Shown in pieces: positions 55,531-64,000 of a stretch of DNA of 64,000 nt. The stretch's first letter is position 1. Each line of letters opens with the position of its first letter. Both the position numbers and the translations under genes were made by a program. The DNA comes from Desmodus rotundus. Taxonomy: Eukaryota > Chordata > Mammalia > Chiroptera > Phyllostomidae. Below the pieces are notes generated by a model. It ran no database searches and had not been told where the DNA came from. It saw only the letters and a program-made list of their open reading frames with translations. The DNA lies in NCBI RefSeq assembly GCF_022682495.2, contig NW_026527478.1, forward strand, positions 124,001 to 188,000, in the 5' to 3' direction.

Positions 55531-55536
55531 AATAAA
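55531..55536 (+). terminator. Poly(A) signal AATAAA, E2 copy 4
   Basis: Canonical AATAAA 30 bases after the stop codon. Confidence 0.7.
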
Positions 55537-56082
55537 ACACCTGGCTGTTGAATGGGCTCTTCTTTGATTGCTTTCTGGGAGGAATCCTTTCCCTTCTCAC
55601 ATCTGCCTATGAGGGTGTGTGGAGGCCTGGTGGGAAGCAGTGTTTGGGGGAAGGGCAAGGTTGGGAGACGGGGTATTTTGAGAGAGGCTAGTAGTAATAA
55701 ATATTTGACTGAAACACTTCTTTCCTGCTTCAGGATGGGAAAGCAAGAACAAGGGGGTGGTGGGATTAGCAGGCGTCCTTTAGCACGCACAAGGTGGGGG
55801 AAACACTGGATGAAGAATAGGAAGATCATTAGGTATCTGGTTCATTCTGAGGTACCTGTGTCTTCAGGGTTTTTGCTTGGACCGACATGGAAGGTAAGCC
55901 ACAGCCTCTTCTTTCAGGCCCACATTTAACTGTAGAAACATTAAGTGGATGAGGAGATGTCACAAAAGAAAACGAAGTCTTTTCTTCCAAGAATTCTCCA
56001 CCCCCCCACACTACACTGCCCGCCTTTTTGACCCATCTGCCACCCTCCACAGTCTGGGCTATATCCCCATTCTCAGGTCATG

Positions 56083-56637
56083 CTTATTGACAATAGAACA
56101 CTTATACAGGCTGCCCAAGTGCCCATGAGTAGATGAGTGGATAAAAGAACTGTGGTATGGGCACACAATGGAATAAATAGTACATGGAAATCTGTCCCTT
56201 TGTGACAGTGTGGATGGACCTGAAAAACCTTAGGCTCCGTGAAATAAGCCAGTCAGAGGACGACAAATAAATACCATAGGATCTCTGTCATAAGGAGCAT
56301 CTAATGAACAAACTGAAGTAACAAGGAAAATGGGGAGAGGCTCCTAGAGAGCTGGCAGCCAGCTGTCAGAGGGGGTATGGGGTGCAGGCTAGGAGGGAAA
56401 CCGGAAGGGAGTAAGAAAAGACCTTCCCTGATAACAGTATGGAGAAGACCAAGGGAAAAGGGGTGGGGCGGTGCAATAGAAGGGCGTGAAGGGGGACAGC
56501 GGGTGCTGCCAGAAGGAGACTTGAATGGGGTGGTGAACACACAATACAATATGCAAAGGATGAAGTGTAGACTCCCACGCTGCAAACCTGCATAATTTCA
56601 CTCACCTGTGTCACCCCCCAGTAAGTGCATTAAAAAA
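56083..56637 (+). mobile_element. L1 3' end, sense (unit 4)
   Basis: Counterpart of 4326-4880. It shares unit 1 type variants (TAGGAGGG, CTTCCCTGATAAC, AAGTGCATTAAAA) against units 2 and 3. Confidence 0.8.
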
Positions 56638-56839
56638 TAACAGGATAGGAAAGTTTCTTTTCTTTGTTTAAATCTTTTCTCTATGAAAGAGTGTCCTCAA
56701 TCCGTTGTCAGTGGAGCACTCCTGCGACTGAGCAGCAGTTTGGGTCCTGCTGCCTTCCTGCTAGGCTAAGTGTTAGAGGCAAAGGTTGGGTGGTGAAGGA
56801 AAGGGGTTAGGAACACCAGGAAGACAGACGAGAGAGACG

Positions 56840-57112
56840 CCAATGAAAACCACAATGAGATATAATCTCACAAGGTGAAAATGGCCATCATTGGATACAT
56901 CTAATTGCCACAAAATGCTGGCAGGGTTTGAAAACAAAGGCAACCATTTTGCCCTGTGGGTGGGAATGCAGAATGGGGACGTCACGGTGGAAAACATGTT
57001 TGCATTTCTTCAGGTAATGGAACTGCCTGTTGGTCCATCAATTCCATTGGTGTATTTATACCCTGAGAATCCACAAAGATGCGCCATGCTACAGGTCAAC
57101 ATTATAAATGAG
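56840..57112 (+). mobile_element. L1 fragment, sense (unit 4)
   Basis: Counterpart of 5083-5355, of unit 1 type (GGGGACGTCACGG). Confidence 0.75.
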
Positions 57113-58864
57113 TAAGAACAATTAAGTAATCAGCGCCAAGGAGTGACAGGGTCAGAATTCAAAAGGCAAGAGTGGCTAAACTCAAATACCAGGTGTGCAG
57201 GGACTTTGAGCATCCACGTGAGAGAGGATTTAGAGCTATGTGAAAGGGGCAGATCCTGATGACCTGACTGACAGGAGAGATTTTCCAAATTCTGCTTTCA
57301 TAATATTAGGGTGCTGATTCCTTGCAGAATTGCTCTTTGGTGTCATGAGAAAGAGGTATCTAACAGCCTTTTCAGGACCTTGGGACCCTACAGGCAGTCT
57401 GTGTGGTCCCTTTTTGAACTCTATGTCTGAGTGAGGCCATCTTTTCATCATTTCCTTCAACCAAAACAATATCTTCCAGTAGTTTGTAGAAAGGAGCAGA
57501 CATACGAATGCCTCTGTCTTCCTTAAGCTGGCAAATAAAGAGATTTGCAGAAATAGAAAAAAAAAACAAAAACAAAAACCTAAAAACCCAGGACACTACA
57601 CTCATTAAATGTAGGTATTATTGATATATGCTGTTTACAATTTAATAAGAATCCATGGACATATAAGTAAATCTCTTTCCATGCATTAAATATATGCAAA
57701 GATAGATTGGGATAAACTACTGTGGGGGCTGAAAATGTTTAATGCTTTTCCTTCCTCCTTTTAAGTTCTTCAGGCTGGGCTAATAACCAAATTGATAGAG
57801 GTGGGCTGATAGGAGAAAATGCAAGTTCAATAGACGTTCATGGGTAATTCACACTAGCATGACACATCCACGGGAATTCCAAAGACAGTGAGACAACACC
57901 GGGTTGCTAGGACATTTTGGACAAAGAAGAAAAGGCAGGGTAACATGGTACTAGATTTTGAGGAATGCGAAAGAGTGATTTACAAGCAGTTGAGGAAGCG
58001 CCAAGCACACAGGCCAGGGCCTTAGTTCTGGGTGAATCCGCAACAATGGGACGCAGCAGGTACTCGGCTATGTGGACATGCCTTAAGCGGTCTACTCTTC
58101 ACACTTAGTTCCATTAGGCTGAGGACATTCAGCAGTTTCTCTGTCTGAGTCTCTAGGGCAGGAAAGGGAGGAAGACCCACGGTTCCGAGAGTGGTTTGTT
58201 TCTTGATAAATAGCTTACGATTCCTTTCCCAAAAAGCACTTTCAGGACGGCAGAATTTTCCCTTCACTACAGCTGTTGGAAAGAGAAGGTCCGGACAGAG
58301 GCGTCTGAGCAAACATGGTGAGCTTGGTTGGGAGGCATGTTATCAAGGGTGCACAGCGGGGAGCATTCCTTTGGTGTCCCTTTCCTTCCTGCACAGCACT
58401 TCAGGCAGACACCACCGGGTGGTCAGAGGTGAACTTTACTTACAAATTTCGGCCTCATAGCTTCATCCAAGTGGTTTGCAGTGCACATATTTTGGCTAAG
58501 ACGATCACTAGCTTCCAGTTCCATCCCTGGATTCACGGTAGTGCAGCTGGTTTGCAGGCGTTCCCTTTCCAGGTGCCTTCTGCCAGGACCTCATAGTCTA
58601 ATCTGTGATGTTCGGTGGTTTCTGTTCTACTACGAGCGAGTCACGTGTGTGGAGGATTTGACTTCCTTACGAATTGCAAATGAACAGATGCAACAACTGA
58701 TCCACGGGAGGTAAAGTAAATGGTAAAAACACGTGTTACTTTGACAAGGCAGATGTAGAAATAGAACTGAGTCTCACATGTGCATTTGTGTCTGAGAGCT
58801 GGGAGTAGAGACCTGGGATGTGCAGAAAAGTTTATGTGGAAAAACCAACTGATTTAAACCCTCA

Positions 58865-59377
58865 TTTTAAAAATTAATTAATTTACTTTATTCAGTTACA
58901 ATTGTCTGGATTATCTCCTGTTCGCTCCCCCACCCCGGGCAAGTCCCACCTCACTACTCCCCTCTAACCTCCCCTTTAAATTTATCCTTGTGTCCTATAT
59001 AGTAGCTCCTATAGAGCACTGTCCCCCCTATGGCGTCCCAATGCCCTGTGGCTACTGTTACAATGTTCTTAATTTCAATATCTCTGGTTATATTTTGTTT
59101 GCTTTTTCTTTTCTTGATTATGTTCCAGTTCAACGTGAGATCCTCTGCACCCCAATGTTCATAGCAACACAATTTACAATAACCAAGTACTGGAAGTAAC
59201 TTAAGTGCCCATCAGTTAATGAGAGGATCCAAAAAGTATGGTACTTTTAGACAATGGAATTTTACGCAGCGGAGAGAAAGAAGGAGCTAATACCCTGTGC
59301 AATGGCATGGGTGAAAGTTGTGGGCATTATGCTAAGTGAAATAAGGCAGGTGTTGAGGGAGAAATACTATTTAGCGC
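58865..59377 (-). mobile_element. L1 3' end with 5' inversion (unit 4)
   Basis: Counterpart of 7108-7620. Confidence 0.7.
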
Positions 59378-59393
59378 CCCTCGCCCGCACCGC

Positions 59394-59426
59394 TTTTTCT
59401 TTTCTTTTTCTTTTTCTTTTTTTTTT
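59394..59426 (+). repeat. Pyrimidine microsatellite (unit 4)
   Basis: Shortest of the four tracts, with a CTTTTT pattern. Confidence 0.85.
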
Positions 59427-59730
59427 GCGAATTTTATAGGATTAATGCTGACAGCAAAGGGTAACCAATCTCCTGAGTGGAATTAAAGGCTCAATGAAGA
59501 GTCAAAGAGTCTGACTACATGAATTATATGTTGAAGGGTAATGTGTCTAATTATATTTTCCAAATGATCTTAAGTAATCCATGCATTTTGAAAGGATATC
59601 TACCATTTGAAATGGACACTAAAGACTGCAAAATAGGCACGTGTGGAATCCAATGAGTTCTATAACCTAACAAAAATGTAGAAACAGGGATCATACACGA
59701 AACAGAACGAGGGTTGTCGCAAGGGAAGCG

Positions 59731-59918
59731 GCTGGGTGAATGAAAGAAGAAGGTGAAGGGATTACTGGAAGGACAGCTGTTCAGGATCCTTGGACACGGA
59801 TCACAATGGGGGGGTGGCCAGAGGGAAGAGGAGCGGCAGCTGGGTGCAGGAGAGCAAAGGGGGAAGAGGGGTGAACAACTGTATTAGTAGAAACAACCCC
59901 CAAAATGTACATTAAAAA
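59731..59918 (+). mobile_element. Bat L1/HAL1 3' UTR end, sense (unit 4)
   Basis: Counterpart of 7978-8165. Confidence 0.6.
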
Positions 59919-61861
59919 CTAGTCCCTTCAAAACAACTTGGCCAATAATTGGCAGTGTTCCCTTCCCTCCTCACTAAACCCACCACAGAACTCTACCCAC
60001 AGGAAGAACACATTGTGTCCTGGCTCCGGTTCCTGTGCCATGCTCTGAAATATTCCGAGAAGGTATTTCCAGGACATTGTCCACAAAGTTCCTGGATCTC
60101 CACTGAGAAATTGGCTTATTCAGGTAACTGGGCCACAGTCACTGGCAAAATGGGTCAGTTCACTGAGTTCCTTGTGGAGGCCAGATAATGGAATCAAAGT
60201 ACCTTGGAAGAAAGTGTAGCACTTCTGCTCTGAGTGAATGAGATACCGATGTAAATACACATCATCCATAGCGATGAGAGAGGCAATTGTGAGAAGCAAC
60301 TATGACTGCTGGGAACTATGCTCTGACTACAAGGGGAGAAACAGCGTTAACACTCCATTTATCAAAATTTCAGTGTACTTGATGGTTTCATGAATTGTAA
60401 TAATATTGCAAAAGAAAGGATAGATCAGGTCCTTGGAGTCTTATCCATTGATTGAGAGTATAATTCAAATCGTATCTACCAGGTAACCCACTTTAGAATC
60501 TAAGCACATGCTTTCTATGAGAGAACTAAGGGAATGATATATACACACGTACATAATTCTTTGTATACGTCTACACATGCATTCTTTCAGAAAGAAATTA
60601 ACATTATTTTGAAAAAGAATTGTATGTATCATGTGCATAGAAAACATGGAGAAAAACATTTTTTACACTCACCTCCTGACTGGAAATATTTCTCATCGAA
60701 TGGAAATGTGTGTTTTTCAAGGGAGGGAACAAGAGGAAATGAGGAAACAACACTGGAAAAAAGTTTGTTCCTCTGCCGGCATATTTAATGTTTCCATTCA
60801 TTATTATATATGAAATAATAGAGAATGCTTGAATATCACTTGCAAACTGAGAACTGACTTTCTTTTAACTTTCAAACTGAAAGACATTCGGTGAAATATA
60901 AACTTACCATGAGGAGAAATATCTGGGGATAGGAGAAGAAATATATTTGTATGCAGTTTTCCTTTCTCACACGTGACAAAACAGACAGACGTGACATTTG
61001 TTCTGTCCTGGGATTCAGCGAAAGGCAAATACCCATTAGGTCTGATTCTATATTTCACCAATTGTGTGGATATCCGAGACATTATCGTCGCAATATTGAT
61101 TCCAGTATGGCAGTGGTAAATGTTACGTGTGTCATCCCGAGCTGTGCTGAGTCAGTCCATGTTAGATTTACTCCGAGGAAACGTCATTGCTAGAAAATGT
61201 ACATTTTCCCTTTCCACAGACAAGTGCTTGACAAGAAATAGTCTGGCTAGTACGACAGCAGCAAGTGAATGACTGGGTCTTTCGTCCTGAGCAGCTATGA
61301 AGACGAACCTATTGTTCACTTGATGTACACAGCATCACAGTACCTCTTCAATAGGCATATTTCATGTGGGAACATGGAGATAAGGCCTCAATCGAAGGAT
61401 TTTGTAAAAATAAAACACTTGTTAAATGCCTGAGCCCTTGTTTTGGGTATGATAATTGAATGTCATCTCTGTTCTTGATTTTGTCAGAAAAGGACAGGCT
61501 ACCCTTTACATTCTTGACATCTTTTCAGGATTAGGAAGTAAGCCTCCAATTCTGCTCTTCTCATCACTGTGCTTGCACCTGGTATGACCATTCTTGTCTT
61601 CAACCATTGTTTTCCTTCTTGGAAACAGTCTCTGGAGGCTACTCTCATTGTCACTTCCGTCTTAGAGCAGACAGGAGACTAGGCAGGGAATGTCTTAAAA
61701 TGGGATAGTACAGGGAACCGAATGAAGGCTCCTGTCTTCCATATTACGAAACCACTTAGCTACGGTGACTTAACACACAGAAACCTAAGGAAGATTCAAT
61801 AGAATAATAAACTTCTCCTTTATTACTCCCTCCAGTCATATTAACAATATTACACATCACA

Positions 61862-62022
61862 TTTTTTTAACCGTTTGGGGTTTGTTAGAGACAGAAACAT
61901 CAATCTGAGAGTGAAGCATCAATCATTGCCTCTAATTCACAGCCCACGTGGGGACCTAACCTGCATCCAGGGCACGTGCCCTATGGCAATCAAACCAGCA
62001 CCTTCTGACTGTGTAGGGTGAC
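61862..62022 (-). mobile_element. Ves SINE, antisense, second in unit 4
   Basis: Counterpart of 10110-10270. Small changes (GGACCTAACC for GGACCGAACC) further degrade the B-box complement. Confidence 0.85.
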
Positions 62023-62088
62023 ACAAAACCGATGTAGCCACACCTGGGAGGGCTAAATATCCCTTACCTCTACGCTATGGTGAAGAAA

Positions 62089-62205
62089 AGTAGGGCTTTG
62101 GAGGCACCCGGGACTGCCTTCATCACAGTCTCGTGATGCAGCTTTGAATAATTTTGTATCTCTTTGAGCCTCAAGTTTCTGATTGGCAAAATAAAATAAA
62201 TTATA
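62089..62205 (+). mobile_element. MIR SINE (unit 4)
   Basis: Counterpart of 10337-10453. Confidence 0.65.
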
Positions 62206-62402
62206 CTTCGTCCAAGAAATGGTTTTGAAGTCTCAGTGAGAAAATGTTATTTGGAAACAGTAACTATCCACCCAATAATTCTAGGCTTTATGGAAATAGT
62301 AATAAATATTTCCTCCCTCAACAAATTGCAGTACCATTGGAAAGACACTAGAGTCACCTCTGGCGAAGACACAGGCATACGTAGATGCCCTTTCCCTCCT
62401 CA

Positions 62403-64000
62403 CACAGCCAAAACAAGGAGAGCAATGAATTTAAAAACAAAAACCAGCCAGAAACTGGCAGAAAATGGAACTGGATGAGAGTCCAACAACCAAGGAGTTA
62501 CAGACTAAACATTCACACAGACCAGTAGGAGGGGTAGAAGCGGCAAGTAGGGGTGGAGAGGACTCGCAGCAGGAAGGTGGCTGGAGAACTGGGACGGGAG
62601 AGGCGGCCCTGGCAGACAGGTGGCTGGTGGACCAGGCAAGGCAGCAGCTCCAGAGCGAGGGGTAGCATATTTGCTAGCAGATCAATGGAGATGAACAACG
62701 GTGGAGCGAAATGGACGACGCAAGCCAGGGCTCCAGCGCAGCTAAATAAAACCTCAAACCTCTGCTTGGAAACACCTGAGGGGTTTGCAGCAGCACAGAA
62801 CACTCTCAGCCTCACAGGAGAGTTCCTTGGAGAGACACACAGAGTCCGAGAACGTATACAAAACCACTCCCCTGAGAATCAGCTTCACATGGGACTGTTT
62901 GGATTGTGGGTAGTAGGGGAAGTGACTGAAAGCCAGCAGAGAGCTAGGCAAGCAGCATCGTTCCCTGTCACACCCCTCCCCAAAATACGGCTCACAGCAC
63001 GGCCAGGTGGGCTGCCCTAATGAAACCCTAAGGCTCTGCCCATTACCACATAAGACGCACTCTGAAACAAACAACCAAAAACACATGGCCCAAATGAAAG
63101 AAGAGATCAAAGCTCCGACAAAAATGCAGCTAAGTGATGAAGGGTTAGCCAACCTATCAGACGCACAGTTCCAAATGCTGGTCGTTGTGATGCTCAGCAA
63201 TTGGCTGAGTATGGTCACAACATAGAGGAACAAGTGCAGCCTAGGAAAAGTGAAATAGAGGAACATGTTCAGGGAACCAACACGGACGGGAAGGAAAGCG
63301 GGACTGAGATGAACAGTTTGGAGCAGAAGGAAGAAAAACACATTCAACCAGAACAGAATGAAGAAACAACGATTCAAATCATTGAGGAGAGTCTTAGGAA
63401 CCTCCAGGGTAATTCTAAGTGGTCCAACATCCAAATCATAGTGGTGGCAGGAGGACAAGAGGAAGAACAAGAAATGGAGACATTCTTTGAAAAGTGAATG
63501 AAGGACAACTTCCCCTATCTGGCACAAGAAACAGCCTTCCAGGAAGTCCAGGAAGCCCAGAGAGTCCCAAGGCAGTTGGACCCAAAGAGGAACAACCAAG
63601 GCACAGCACAATTACATTGCCCGAGATTAAAGATAAAGAGAATCTGAGAAGCTGCAAGAGATAAGGAGACAGTTACCTACAAAGGAATTCCCAAAAGATT
63701 GTCAGCTGATTTCTCAACAGAAACATTGGAGGCAAGAAAGGGCTGGGAAGAAGTATCCCAAGTGATGAAATGCAAGGAACTCCATCCAAGATTGTTCTAT
63801 CCAGCAAAGCTGTCTTTTCGAACGCTCGGGCAGATAAAGTGCTGCCCAGACAAGTTCAATTTAAAGGAGTTCATCATCTCCAAGCCCTTATTATATGAAA
63901 AGATACAGAAAGTTGCCTAAGGAAAAAGAAGGTAAAAAAAAAAATGTGAATAAAATGGCAGCTAAGTCACATCTATCAACAACCTAACCTTAAAAGCAAA
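62403..64000 (+). mobile_element. HAL1-like / ORF1-only L1 (unit 4, cut by window end)
   Basis: Counterpart of 10651-12477. The window ends in the start of its 3' UTR. The ORF1 part follows unit 2 variants. Confidence 0.7.
63085..63920 (+). pseudogene. Decayed L1 ORF1 remnant (unit 4)
   Basis: It carries the shared frame breaks, plus a two-base loss near 63634 (GATAAAGAGAATC where the others have GATAAGGAGAGAATC). Confidence 0.8.

Overview
The window is mammalian genomic DNA, most likely from a yangochiropteran bat. The evidence is two antisense copies per unit of a tRNA-derived SINE that matches the bat Ves family, together with bat-type L1 3' ends and an ORF1-only (HAL1-like) L1 piece. There is no prokaryotic gene organisation.

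The whole window is one tandem array (macrosatellite). The sequence starting at base 1 recurs, nearly identical, at 17260, 34521 and 51776, so the repeat length is about 17.26 kb (17,259, 17,261 and 17,255 bases). Three full units and about 71% of a fourth are visible. Both window edges lie inside the array, so its true size is unknown and the unit phase used here is arbitrary. By eye the copies differ at roughly 1% of positions, plus small indels.

Each unit carries one convincing protein gene: a UBE2D (UbcH5) type ubiquitin-conjugating enzyme on the + strand, at 2967-3744, 20226-21003, 37487-38263 and 54742-55501. All four copies look intact. A 90-base first exon encodes 30 mostly acidic residues. 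It is joined through a short phase-0 GT-AG intron (208, 208, 207 and 190 bases) to one 480-base exon holding the entire E2 fold, including HPN and the catalytic Cys. The core aligns to UBE2D without gaps and is not split by introns, as expected of a retrocopy. The old initiator ATG has become ACG, so translation now depends on the newly gained exon. Upstream lie an inverted CCAAT box and a perfect palindromic CRE; a poly(A) signal lies about 30 bases after the stop.

The rest of each unit, in order, is: unassigned DNA; antisense Ves SINE; unassigned DNA; the E2 gene; a sense L1 3' end; a second sense L1 piece; unassigned DNA; an L1 with a 5' inversion followed by a variable pyrimidine tract; another L1 3' end; unassigned DNA; a second antisense Ves SINE; an MIR SINE; a HAL1-like L1 with decayed ORF1; two antisense L1 pieces; and about 2.6 kb of unassigned AT-rich DNA. 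All copies share these insertions, so they predate the amplification.

Variant patterns show that the copies exchange sequence. Most of the unit groups as 1+3 versus 2+4, suggesting a two-unit higher-order repeat, but the E2 gene groups 1+2 versus 3+4 and the next 1.5 kb groups 1+4 versus 2+3. The best candidate for an undescribed system is this amplified, apparently functional, N-terminally extended UBE2D-like family with altered residues near the active site. Germline (testis) expression is plausible from the promoter but unproven.
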